From contig JAHLJZ010000006.1 in NCBI GenBank assembly GCA_025602915.1, positions 62,001 to 126,000 of the forward strand: DNA of 64,000 nucleotides, read 5' to 3'. The DNA is from Paraphysoderma sedebokerense. Lineage: Eukaryota; Blastocladiomycota; Physodermatomycetes; Physodermatales; Physodermataceae. The notes beneath the pieces are model-generated. The model was not told where the DNA came from. It ran no database searches and saw only the letters and a program-made list of their open reading frames with translations. The position numbers and the translations under genes are program-made. This document shows positions 50,901 to 62,499 of this stretch, in pieces (position 1 is the stretch's first letter; every line of letters begins with the position of its first letter).

Positions 50901-52431
50901 AGTTGATGACCGCTAATGAAAGAAACATTGAAATATCAGACATGAACGGGGGACTCGAGGCGGAGTACCAACAAACCTTCGACTTCTGTAGACCGAAACA
51001 TCTCGCTTATGTTAGACGGCATAGTGAAATTAACGGTACTTAATATGCTTCTTCCATTCCCACAAGATAAGAGCAATGTTATTCCATCGATAACAGCGAG
51101 GAACTCGAACACGTCCCACTCCTCATCATCTTTCGGCGTCGCCTTTTTCAACTTAGAACATCCTTCCAAAAATGCGCTAACAAAGAAGCTGTGGAGATTG
51201 TGTTTCTTCATGCTCCATACCAACGCCCTTCCAAAACTGTTGGAAAACAGTATTCTTAACCAATTGCTGTCAGGATCTAATTGCCGCAAAAGAGAAAGCG
51301 GGGAAGGCAAATGTGAAGGCCTCAATGACAGGAGTTGGCATGTCTCGTCAACAACAGTATCTCTATGTTCAGCCAGCATACGTGGCCAACTTTGAGGTAA
51401 CGAATAGTGGAGTTGAAGAACGAGGCGAATCTTGATAAGAGTGTTCTCAGCTAGGAGTCATCTCCTTTTGGGAAAACAATAAGCCCTACCACTTTCAGCA
51501 TTAGCTCTAAACTTTCAAATTTCCAAGATGTAAAAGCTCGATTGACTGATTCAAGTAAGCCAATATATATCTCTCCGATCATGCATGTTTCGGCGGATTG
51601 CGCGCAATTGGAATAGATACGCAAAGACATTTCTTGTATCCTGAGGAATCATATGTCAGTACAGATACTTAAGATTCATACTAGAGGCCTTTTATCTTAC
51701 TCTGTATTTGAATCATTCAATCCAAGCCATAGAGCTTCTTTGACAGCGAACCAATTTTCCGAGCAAACCAAATCACTGGAAGAGAAAGAATGAAGAGCCT
51801 AGCCGACGGTCAGACCGTACGACCCATATCGAGTAAATTTTTTGATTACATACCATGATAGCACTTAATCGTATGCTGTCAGTATTTCGACTATTAAGTT
51901 TCTCCACCAAGTCTTTAATGTCAGCAGGAATGATCAACGAAAACGCGCTGCCGTAATATACAGTCAAGGATTACATCAACGCAAGACAATACAGCAAGCC
52001 GCAGTGAAAGATTGCAAAAAGGATATAGAACCGAGGCTCTCTTCAGTTGTATTAGACTGCGTTGAAAGGGCCCCTATGTGAAGACTTCGGTATATTTGCG
52101 GCCACCGTAATTTTTGGTATGCTGACTCTGCGGATTCGCATAACTTTTCAAAAGACTCCATACAGGCCTTAGAGTCTAACAGTTGTTTGGCAACACTAAT
52201 CGCAATTCCCTGCACGTTGTTTGAAATGTCATCGCCAAGCGCTGAAACGGACACTCTGGAGCGATGCAGAGTGGATGAAAGGGTGTCGTCAATCCAAGAC
52301 GAATAAGTTTCTTCTACTTTTTTTCGGATCGTTTTGGACAGCTTGAAGTGGGGATGTTGATATATTAACTATACTTGAAGTAATGCACTTATAAACGATG
52401 GCTATACCTCGTCCTCGTCATGATAAGACAT
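47986..52431 (-). CDS. TBC1D32: TBC1D32/Broad-minded-like ciliary protein
   Basis: Twelve exons: 52408-52431, 51993-52341, 51854-51912, 51701-51798, 51490-51640, 50977-51445, 50731-50912, 50063-50676, 49800-50020, 49162-49739, 48382-49116, 47986-48303; 1265 aa against ~1257 in human TBC1D32. It is all-helical and armadillo-like in the N-terminal half (SIRLSAIMALHSFSSSDLV, EALWLGLNDSNTEIQEMSL), as in Broad-minded. The C-terminus, VHFLLLVLTHGPKYIVYYLV through GEHWDYLKMLDKQY, resembles the degenerate TBC-like end of that family by recollection. Family role: ciliogenesis and cilium length control with CCRK. Two introns are very short (42 and 44 nt), one has a GC donor with GCAAGT, and the 78-nt intron 48304-48381 lacks a stop. 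A nucleoporin-like or other alpha-solenoid protein is the alternative. Confidence 0.5.
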
Positions 52432-52690
52432 TTGATCTGAACTAAAACAAACAATGTCCAAGAGTGATTTGAGTGTATTTGGTGCTCAACGATGTTCCAT
52501 TTGTGGCATCTTTAATTCAAGGAAGTCCTGATCATAATAGATAGGACACAAAGGACGGGCATCGTGAAATTGTATTTACTTTTTCTGGCAATCACGACCG
52601 AGGCGGCGGAAAATAAAAACAAAAATTCACGCAGCCAAGAATCATTGCTTCAGGGACTTCCCACAACTTCGCTCTATCATAGCATTTACG

Positions 52691-54043
52691 ATGACTACAT
52701 TAGGGAACACTTCAGACGAAGTATACGCTTCTGTTAAGCAGTATTACGGAAAAGTTCTCGGTTCCTCGAAGGACTTAAAGACCTCAGGTAAACTCTAGTT
52801 GACAACCGGCCGAAGGTACCTAAAATGCTCTGACCCACTCTTATGTAGCATGCACTACTTCTGGTGCACCTCATAAATTGATAAAGGAAGCCCTCAAGAA
52901 AATTCCAGTTGAAATTACCAACCGGTACTACGGTATGTGTTCCTTTATTACTGTCGGAATTGTAAAAGGTCAGAAGGAGTTCAAAATCACGTTCTGAATC
53001 TAACCTTACTATAGGATGCGGTTCTGCCGTTCCTCTCGGCATCAAAGGAAAGACCGTCCTCGATCTGGGTTCTGGAAGCGGTCAAGATTGCTACGTTGCT
53101 GCCCAGCTTGTCGGTCCGGGGGGTAAAGTTGTAGGGGTGGACATGACAGACGAGCAGTTGGACGTTGCTCGACAGCAAACCGGCGCATTTGAAAAGACGC
53201 TTGGGTGGAAGCCCAATCTCAGCTTCCTCAAGGGTCAGCACCTTTCAAAGTTTACAGAATTCTTTAATAAAGGGTTTAACGATTAAGCGTAGGTTACATC
53301 GAATTCCTTGAGGAAGCCGGGGTCAAACCAAATAGTGTTGACGTCGTTATTTCCAATTGCGTTATCAACTTATCTCCCAGGAAGGAGTTGGTCTTGAAGA
53401 GTGTTTACAAAGTACTCCGCGAAGGCGGTGAATTTTACTTCAGTGACGTCTATGCTGACAGACGACTGCCTGATGAAATTAGAACCCATAATGTGTTGTT
53501 GGGCGAGTGCCTGGGTGGGGCGCTTTACGTTGGAGATTTCAAGCATCTGTGCAAAAAAGCTGGCTTCTTAGATCCTAGAGCAGTTCAAATAACCCCTTTG
53601 ACTGTCGAAGACGAAGAGCTCTCACAGCTTGTTGGCAACACTAAATTTTACTCAATCACATATCGGTAAGGACATACTTCATTGTTTTACATCATGTAGC
53701 AGTTCCTGATTGATTGCGATTTAGTTTATTCAAACTGGCCAATTTGGAAGATGCGTGCGAAGATTATGGACAGATTGCCATTTATAAAGGAACAATTCCT
53801 GGTCATCCCCACAACTACGTTCTTGATTCAGATCATATATTTTCTTCGAACAAACCGATGCTTGTTTGCGGCAATACCGCTAGTATGGTGGGAGAAAGCT
53901 GGCTGAAAGAACATTTCATTATTAGTGGGGACCGCTCAACTCATTACGGACTTTTTGACTGTGGAAGTAAGAATACAATAATGTCAGCTGCGGTGCCTGC
54001 TGAGAAAGGGGAACCAGCCTGCAGCACTGGGAGCTGCTGCTGA
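52691..54043 (+). CDS. AS3MT: Arsenite methyltransferase
   Basis: Five exons: 52691-52787, 52849-52932, 53015-53233, 53293-53665, 53725-54043; 363 aa (human 375). The SAM-binding motif is DLGSGSGQD (~77-85). The four cysteines that bind and transfer arsenic are all visible: SACTTSG, YYGCG, SNCVINLSP and GECLGGALY. The C-terminus ends in CSTGSCC, a Cys-rich tail as in other eukaryotic and algal ArsM proteins. Reaction: stepwise SAM-dependent methylation of As(III) to mono- and dimethylated species. Four ordinary introns argue against recent bacterial transfer. It is divergent from the TBC1D32-like gene, 259 bp apart. Confidence 0.96.
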
Positions 54044-54330
54044 AAGCAGAAGATTCAAATAATTATTAACTACTGGGATATGTTGAGAACAAAGCATTGA
54101 AACTACACGAAAATTTCACTCTGCTGTAAATTCTTGACATAAACCGTTAAAATTCAGAATAAAAAAACGATGACTGCAGACGCGATGGGTTTGGGACTGA
54201 GGTGGCTGAGCGGACGTCGCCAGATGCCAAGGGAAGCCGGAATGATCAATTCGCTGCGTTGCACTGGTATCACAATTGCAAACTTTCTTCTTTCATTTAA
54301 GGAATACTTTGTACACTTCTCAAACCCATT

Positions 54331-57300
54331 ATGTTCCTAAAAGCGCCACGACACATCTATATTGAACGTCTCGATAAATTCATCGGAAAGCAGTTCTTTG
54401 CTGATGTCAATTTGACTTCGGTGATATACGATCGGAAACGCACTAGCACCCAATCTGTACAACTCGAAGTCTTCTCCGTGCCAAATCTAAAGAGAATGTA
54501 TGGGTTCCTCAGTTGTCCATTCCCAAACCGCCTGTTGAACGCTAATATCCACTTCCGCGTAAACCACCAGTGACTTTAAGGATGCAATCAAAGGGCAATT
54601 TCGACCAGCATCGGTCGGCGACGGTAAGGAATATGAGAATTTATACTGAGCACTAGTGATCATTATGTAACAAGATTGTTTCAGTCTTTGGCCCCGCCTG
54701 GAGTACCCACTGGTTTAAGGTTAGTAACTATTCTCGCAACCCATCAATCAGCAGATTTAGAAGGCAGCGTAACTCGAAAACTTAGGTTACATGCAAAATC
54801 CCACAAGATTGGGTTAATGAAGAAGTTCATTTTATATGGGATGCTCACTCAGAAGTCCTGAGTAAGTGCTGCTGTTGCTAAACTTCCCAACCACTGAGGG
54901 AACCCGACTGATAATTTCTTTTAGTTTACACCCTTAAAGGCGAAGTCATACATGCCCTAACTGGAACAAATAATGCCCCAGATCGTTGTAACTATATCCT
55001 CACCCGAAAATCAGTCGGAGGAGAAGTACGTTCATCTATCCAGCCTTTCCCTCTTCATTCGAGTAAAATTGATATTTATGTCTGAAAGACTTTCGAATTT
55101 TACTTGGAAATGGCTTGCAACGGGCTGTTCGGCAACGGAAACGGGAATGATATTAATCCACCGGAAGAATCCAGACAATACAAGCTTCAGAAAGTGGAAT
55201 TGTCGTGCTTCAATCGAAAAGCGTATGATCTATGGCTGGATTTTCAAATTATCATTGACATGGCAAAGGAGCTTCCGGCGGATTCTCAGCGGGCAGCGCA
55301 AGCTCTTTTTACTGCAACTACGATGGCAAATACATTTAAGCATGATGACCCCTCGTATGTGGTTTACATGTTGTCGTTTATTTACCTGTTTATACTCACA
55401 ACGACTTGAAGGACCATTCAAAAAGCGCGATCTATCGCCGCGGAATTCTTTCGCGATCACAACGGTGATTCTCAACATCACTTAGTCAGTATCGGGCATT
55501 GTCACATTGACACCGCATGGGTAAGTTTGTCCAATATCACCAGTTGCATCTTTTTTTACTATGAATTCAATGTATTAACATTCCACATATGTACCAGCTC
55601 TGGCCGTATGACGAAACCAAACGAAAGTAAGAAAGGGCAAATTCCTCGTAAACCAGGGCTTGGCTAATCTTTTTCTTAGAGTCGCACGAAGCTGGGCTTC
55701 GCAATGCTATCGTTAGTAATAATTTCATGCTTGCATGTGTATTCAGTTTTTCTCCCCTGACAACACTTCACTAGTTATGGATCAATTCCCGGAATACAAG
55801 TTCGCTTGTTCTCAAGCCCAACAATATGAATGGTTGATGGAGCATTATCCTGGGGTCTTCAAGCGCGTTCAAGAGAAAGCCAAGTCTGGCAACTTCAGTA
55901 AGTCTACTCACTATGCAGGTCCGAACAGAAGACGTCTTAACCTATCGTATCATTACAGTTCCCGTCGGAGGAACTTGGGTCGAGATGGACGGAAATGTCC
56001 CATCAGGGGAATCGTTTGTACGCCAATTTTTATACGGGCAGCGGTATTTTGAGAAATATTTCGGCAAGCGCTGTGACATCTTTTGGCTACCGGATACCTT
56101 TGGTGCGTTTTGGGCGCGAAAAATGTAATGAAACACTCGATCTGCATTGTAACATAACGTCATTGATTCTCCAGGTTACTCTTCACAGTTACCGCAATTA
56201 GTGAAGCAAGCCGACATGCAATATTTCTTCACTCAAAAATTATCGTACGAGGCTTTGTTTGAAAGAAATCTTGCTTTATTTTGAGCTAACTTGTCTATTT
56301 AGATGGAATAATTTCAATAAATTTCCTCATAATAGCTTCTACTGGGTTGGGCTTGATGGTACTAAGGTATGTTTTATCTTAGAATCCGTCATTAGAATGT
56401 GCTGACACTAACCTCATGACCTTAGGTTTTAACTCACTTCGCCCCGGCAGACACGTATTGCTCTCAGGCGAATGTCCGAGACGTTGCGTACAGTGTAAAG
56501 AATCATAAGGACCGGGAGGTTTCTCGCGATTCCTTGTTACTTTTTGGATACGGCGACGGAGGCGGCGGTCCCACCGCTGATATGTTGGAAAGACTTCGAA
56601 GAATGAAAGATCTCGACGGTTTACCTCGAGTAAGCATGGATTCGCCAACAGTTGTCTACAAAAACCTCGAGAAAAGATCACAAGACTTAATGGAATGGAA
56701 GGGAGAATTGGTAAATAATCATTTCAAAATTATCATGAATACGCAACCATACTAATGACTACATTTTGGGGGCAGTATTTTGAATTGCATCGAGGGACGT
56801 ACACTTCCCAAGCCCGGAACAAAAAGTATAATCGGAAGTTGGAGCTCCTAATGCGCAACATCGAATTAATAAGTGCAATACAAATAAGAGATGGCCTAAA
56901 GTAAGTTCCCTTGAAATAGTCGTTCTTGAGCGATATAGTAATCATTCATCATCTGAAGGTACCCCACGGACGAAATTGACAAAATGTGGAAAACCATCCT
57001 CTTGAACCAATTTCACGATGTCCTACCTGGCACAAGCATCGAACAAGTTTTCATAGATTCACGAAATCTTTATCACGAGGTTGAAGTAAAAGGATTGGAA
57101 ATGAAGGACAAAGCTTTCAAATATCTCGTTGATCGAAAAAGTGCAGCTGCAGAAGCCAAATCTGGTTTAGCAGCCTTCAATAGTTTATCGTGGGCTCGAA
57201 CCGAAATCGTTGAAGTTCCGATCAGCGAAGTGAAGGGCCCATTCGCTCAGTACGATCATGCCAAGAAGAATGCGCTGTTTGTCTGTAAGCTAGTCGTTTT

Positions 57301-58877
57301 TCAAACTACAGAATGGAATGATTGGAACTGATGAACGACTGTTTCTAAGTAAATGATGTTCCATCTATGGGAGTTAAGTCATTTGAACAAGCCGCTTCTA
57401 AATGCCCCGCAGTTTCGGCGAAACCGGAAGGCGATAATCTTATCCTCGAAAACACTTTCGTTCGAGTAACGTTCAACAAGCAAGGTCGATTAACTTCGTT
57501 AATTGACAAGAAAGTTGGGTATGTTTTTCGTATATTATCGACGATACTTATGCTCATATTCATTGAATGTCATTGACGTATAGGCGAGAGCTGGTTCCGG
57601 CAGGCCAGTATGGAAACAAATTTCGACTTTATGAAGATATTGTGAGTCTACTATTCTTTTTGACAGCATCTAATCTGATTTTAATCTCCTTGGCCAGTAG
57701 CCTCTGTTCTGGGATGCTTGGGACATTGAATTCTATTCAATGGAGAAAGGTTGGGATGCTGGCGTGGGTAGCGCTAAAATCGTCGAAGAGGGGCCTTTGA
57801 GGGCGAGTATTCAAGTAGAGCATCCTCTTACAAAGACAAGTTCTCTAAAACAGTTGGTTTCATTGTCCGGTAAGACATTCTACGGTGATTTCCACGACTG
57901 TGCAAGAGTTCTCTATTTATTTACTCGATCAATGTTCCATTACAGCGCTTGGCCCGCGAGTTGATTTCGACACCGAAATCGATTGGGACGAGAACCGAAA
58001 GTTGCTGAAAGTCGAATTTCCGTGGGATTTGACAACTGACTTTTGTACTTATCATACTCAGTATGGTTGGGTCCAAAGGCCTACTCACTACAACACCAGT
58101 TGGGATCTAGCCAAGTTTGAAGTATGCGCTCATATGTACATGGATATGTCAGAATTTGGTTACGGTGTTTCAATGTTCAACGATTGCAAGTATGGGCATT
58201 CTGGGTACAAGAACATCATGGCTCTCTCCTTGCTACGTTCACCCAAAGCACCGGACGCAAATTGCGATATTTGTTTGTATTTTCCACCGTTTTTACGGCA
58301 ATTATAATGTGCTGACTACTAACGTTCGTTCTGCACCAGGTCATCATTCATTTAAATATGCAATTTACCCTCATGCTGGCACTTTCGCTGAATCTGACGT
58401 TGTTAGACAAGCATATTCGTTCAATGAACCTCTTACGGTCAAGTAAGGAGCAATCTACTCTTCTTATTGTTTTCTTATTCACCAGCCTAATATAAAACAA
58501 TCCAGGGCTTGTGGCGCAGACCAAGTTACCAAATATGACTCGGGTGTTTCCTACTTCAGCATCAACTCGTACCACGTATTAATCGATTGTGTCAAGAAGG
58601 CCGAAGACTCAAATAATGTGATTGTTCGTTTGTACGAAGCTTACGGTGGACGAGGAACATTCAAGTTAAACAGGTGAGATTCCCTTGAAGAAGATCAATT
58701 ATATACTCGATTGTATTCTAAAGACTTCGCTCCAATAGTGTCCTCCCTGTCGCTCAAGTGTTCAAGACCAATATTCTGGAAGACAAGTTGGAAGAATTGG
58801 CATGGACAGAAGATGGCGTGGAGATTTTTATCACACCATTTCAAGTTGTGACTTTGGCGCTTGTGTTGAAAAAGTAA
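54331..58877 (+). CDS. MAN2C1: Class II cytosolic/vacuolar alpha-mannosidase (GH38, MAN2C1/Ams1 type)
   Basis: Twenty-three exons: 54331-54497, 54571-54623, 54685-54719, 54786-54861, 54925-55025, 55089-55354, 55412-55520, 55598-55626, 55680-55711, 55775-55897, 55959-56102, 56175-56244, 56303-56366, 56426-56710, 56776-56900, 56959-57284, 57350-57518, 57584-57641, 57701-57869, 57946-58272, 58340-58442, 58506-58673, 58739-58877; 1045 aa (human 1040). There is no signal peptide, as expected. Zinc ligands lie in GHCHIDTAW (~261-269); the catalytic nucleophile is Asp of [10 protein letters not shown] (~375). Other blocks: [54 protein letters not shown]. Role: trims free oligomannosides from ER-associated degradation and turnover. 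Several exons are under 36 nt. Confidence 0.97.
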
Positions 58878-59246
58878 ATCCCGAAAGGGATTGGGGAAAA
58901 TGTCACGGATAAATTTTGATTTTAATCGTCATTGTGCGCGGCATAAACCAAAAAGAAGAGAAAAACCAAAGATTGCGCACACTGAGGACAAGCGGCGAGA
59001 GGAGAAAGGACAAACGACTTTCAAGGATCAGCAGTTATACTCACTGTATTGTTTTACACGTTAATAACACTAATAAGAATGAACGTGTTGATATATTCAA
59101 GTAGTATTCCAATTGCATTTGGATATGAACCGCCAAATCACCTCAAAAAGCTGGCGTTGGCAGCCTGCAGCAGTGGCCGAAACCAAAAATCCAATCTACG
59201 CACCGCCAGGCCAAGAGGCCATACTAAGATCAGCGCTAGTTAACCA
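58878..59246. other. Intergenic region
   Basis: 369 bp between the alpha-mannosidase stop and the Maf-like start. It is purine-rich near 58950-59020. No coding or RNA feature is seen. Confidence 0.5.
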
Positions 59247-60026
59247 ATGTCTTTTCCTCTACCTATAGTGCTTGGATCTAGCTCCAAGTTCCGTAGAAGG
59301 CTTTTGGACGAATCTGGGATTCCGGTTGCGTCATTCCTTAGTCCAGGTTGACTCTTTTCAGTGTAAAGGAGGTTTGAAATTATATTGACTTTTGATGCGT
59401 GGTTGATAGAAATCGACGAGAAATCAGTAGGATGTAGGGATACCATGACTCCCGAGGATTTGACGATTCTGATAGCAAAAGAAAAGGCCAAAGCCTTGAT
59501 TCCCGAAATATTGGAACCGTCACTGCTAATCACGTCTGACCAAGTTGTAGTGTACGATGGTCGGATTCGGGAAAAACCAGAAACAGAAGAGGTGCGTGAA
59601 GTTCATCATCTTCTGATATAAATAGTATTTATAAATTTTGCATGGTTAGGAATGCAAAAAATATCTGCGGAGCTATGCGATTCATCCGGCTGAAACGGTA
59701 TCCGCAGTTGTCGTAACAAATACAGGAACTGGGAAGCAATGTTTGGGAGTAGACAGAGCAAAGCAGCATTTCAAAGACATACCAGAGCAAGTAATGTCAG
59801 AGCTGATTTCAAAGGGAGATGTCATGCACTGTTGTGGAGGGTTTATGATTGATGATCGTGAGTATTTTCTCATTGTAGTTCATTATGGTTGGTTATATTC
59901 AGAAATCTCATTCTTTATCCAGCGATCCTTTATCCGTATCTCGGCAGGAGGGAGGGAGATGAAGACTCGATCATTGGGATGCCATTGAAATTGACGAGGA
60001 GGTTACTAGAGGAAGCGTCTCGGTGA
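59247..60026 (+). CDS. Maf/ASMTL-type nucleotide pyrophosphatase
   Basis: Four exons: 59247-59346, 59410-59591, 59650-59857, 59923-60026; 197 aa, the typical Maf length. The N-terminal signature is VLGSSSKFRRRLLDESG; the metal and base-binding parts are EIDEKSVGCRD, LLITSDQVVVYDGRIREKPET and the C-terminal GDEDSIIGMPL, replacing the usual GDYFNVVGLPL. Family role: hydrolysis of noncanonical or modified nucleoside triphosphates (house-cleaning), linked in bacteria to septum inhibition. Compared with typical Maf proteins, the AGG(Y) block reads CCGGFMIDD, so the substrate-binding loop may differ. The start codon fits directly before the signature. Confidence 0.9.
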
Positions 60027-60475
60027 AGTAGGAGGGCTGCATTACATACAGTCATAAATCCAATGTAGTCATTTTGGATACAATCCGGCAAAGAGGAATC
60101 TGTATTACTATATTCTGTATCGAGTGGGAGATGGAACAGACAGAGTGCGCGGCATTTTAGATGAATCTGAGACATCCACCAGACAAGAGCAGCGTTCCCT
60201 TTCCGCATCTGCAGCACCACAAAGCACACCATCTCATCTTAAATAGCATTCTATTCCAAGCATAATTGTCGAGATATTGAGGGTCCATTTTTCTGTTGAC
60301 TCTCTTCTCCCCTCTCAGTCTGCTGCCTTCCTCCGAGGTCCCAACATTAACATAAGTTTCCCCCAGTAGTTGTCTACCAGAGGTTCGTGAGCTGAATATA
60401 GGATTTCACATTCCACGAGTAAGAAGCTCTGACATTTTCCTTCCATCATTACATCTATGCAGCCAATTGTCAACC
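60027..60475. other. Intergenic region
   Basis: 449 bp between the Maf-like stop and the LRR protein start. No coding or RNA feature is seen; the last 150 bp should contain the LRR promoter and 5' UTR. Confidence 0.5.
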
Positions 60476-61968
60476 ATGACAACCCTCGCAACTCTCGCAA
60501 CTCCCACCAAACCTCCTCGACTTGTTGCTGCCAGCCCGATACACGCCGCGTCCGTTGAATATCATCATCAATCAAAAATGCAGCCGTTATGCTTTACAGA
60601 ACCACATCGCAGGCCACCCAAGCGGACTCATTCCCCAGTTTTCTTTGAATCCCTTCCATCGTCCAAGAAGTTGCACATGGAATCGCAACAGACTAATCCG
60701 ACAAAGTCCGCACGGAAAAGCAATCTCAACCCATTGCGGTCGCCTGCTTCATTGCTACTAAAATTCAGAGCTCAAAATCAAGTTAATCAGACCAAAACCA
60801 GCATTGAGTCGGATTTTTACACAGAGGGTCGAGATCGAACAATTGTTAAGGAAGCCGTGGATTCGGCGTTCGAGACGGGCAACAGCGCTGTCGATCTGAG
60901 GTATCCCAGTTCCCGCAATAAAGCGTTCCTGAGCTTATACTGACATTCGACCCCTTAATAACAAAGCGGGAAGCGTCTGTCCAATTTATCAGCTGACATC
61001 CGAGATTTGAGTAAGCTAGTTCGCATAGACAGCTCTTATAGCGAGGCGAGCCGATTTCAGGACTCTATTCAGTTATTCTTGTCAAACAACCTCTTGAATC
61101 GATTACCGATAGAGATGTTCTGTCTACAAAATCTTACCATGTTGAGTCTACGTAACAATCGAATTGAATATCTCCCTCCAGAAATCGGTTTACTCACAAA
61201 CCTTGTTGAGCTAAACCTCGGTGGAAATTTATTGGTTAGTTTCTAACCATTTCGTTTATGCTACTACATATTAACCGTTTCCGGGCATCGCAGAGATACC
61301 TCCCCTTCGAAATTTCTTACCTTCATAAACTGCGAATTCTCGTCTGCCACCCATGTCACACGTTACATCCCCCGCGTCCGTCTGCGGTTATACAGAAAGC
61401 TTCTCTTTCCACGTCCGCCCCACCATCACTTGTCACTCTATCTGCCCGCGAAATCATCAAGGATTCGTCCTTACTTCAAAGGATAACCTGCACGCCGTCC
61501 GTGTTATCATCAACTGTAGTTCCGTATAATCTGTATAACGTTTTTGAGACGTTCAAACTGTTCCCCATTCCTAATGTCAAAACGCCACCAGGCTCTATCG
61601 ATAATAATTCAGTTCTACTCACCAACCGCACTGTTACAGGCGATTGGAAACCCCGTGGTCGACATCCAAATGTCTGTTCCCGCCCAATGTGCGCGAATCC
61701 GATTATAGATCTAACAGCTGTTAAAATCGTTACATGGATGCCTAAATCAAAGTTAATCACTAGATCAAGCTCATCGCGGGAGTCGGAAACAGGAACCGAA
61801 ACTGTGGCAGCAGGATCAGTAAATACGGATACCGAGGATGATCTCGATTGGAACATGAATGATGAGGCTGGAAATGGCAGGTATCTTGAAATCGTCCCTG
61901 TGTGTAGACGATTCTGCGGGATAGAATGCGCGAGTAAGTTGCAGAGGCAAGTTAAACCAAAATGTTGA
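60476..61968 (+). CDS. Leucine-rich-repeat protein with C-terminal Cys motif
   Basis: Three exons: 60476-60900, 60967-61234, 61294-61968; 455 aa. The N-terminal 130 residues are basic and disordered (PPKRTHSPVFF). About four LRRs follow at ~140-250: VDLSGKRLSNLSADI, LFLSNNLLNRLPIEMFCLQN, LSLRNNRIEYLPPEIGLL, LNLGGN then RYLPFEISYLHKLRIL. The C-terminal part has CSRPMCANP and, after an acidic Ser/Thr stretch, VPVCRRFCGIECASK, four to six cysteines that could form a zinc-binding pair. I associate this LRR plus terminal CxxC-like arrangement with fungal LRR proteins, but no specific function. A GTAAGT at about 61932 could be a donor for a further exon not modelled here. Confidence 0.72.
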
Positions 61969-62499
61969 AAACGAAGGTTTGGCATGAAGAGTTGGGGTGG
62001 CTCATAATCACTTCATTGTGTATACAGCTAGCGAACCATAGGACTGTGTGTATCTTTAGATTTTAGGTGCTCTTGTTCAGGAATTTTAGAATTTAAGAGT
62101 AGTTCCAAATTTCTCGTTCCATACTTTCTACTAATCTTTCAGTTCATGGTTTCAATTAATGTTGGCTTTCAAGTAATTCTCTGGTTCAGTTTCCCAAATG
62201 TATATATGTCAAGTATTTACATATCGTAGATCATCTCTAAGTCTCTTGAGAATTGTCTTCAAAAGTTCTAGATGAATTTATTTATTCAGTCTCTAGCCCG
62301 TAGCGTGTATATATAATAATATAATAGTACTAAACTTTGCGAATCGACATGGTATATACAAATGTCCGCACGGACGATCGCTTTCAGGGAAGAAAACTCA
62401 ACGTTTTACAGCCTTCATGGTAGAACAATGAACAATGTTGATCACGTATCAGTCAATTCCTGATCATCGTCCCTATTGCAGTCAAATACCGATGAAGGC
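61969..62499. other. Convergent intergenic spacer
   Basis: 531 bp between the 3' ends of the LRR gene (+) and the CEP164-like gene (-). It is AT-rich with TATATATAATAATATAATA near 62310. No coding or RNA feature is seen. Confidence 0.5.

Noticed and set aside
53281-53292. Apparent frame breaks in AS3MT, alpha-mannosidase and other genes suggesting pseudogenes
   Set aside because: Every break coincides with GT/GC-AG introns in consistent phase, and the spliced proteins keep catalytic residues and normal length.
61932-61968. Extra 3' exon of the LRR gene from a GTAAGT donor
   Set aside because: The donor is good but I found no clearly better downstream coding exon, so the simpler end at 61968 was kept and the doubt recorded.
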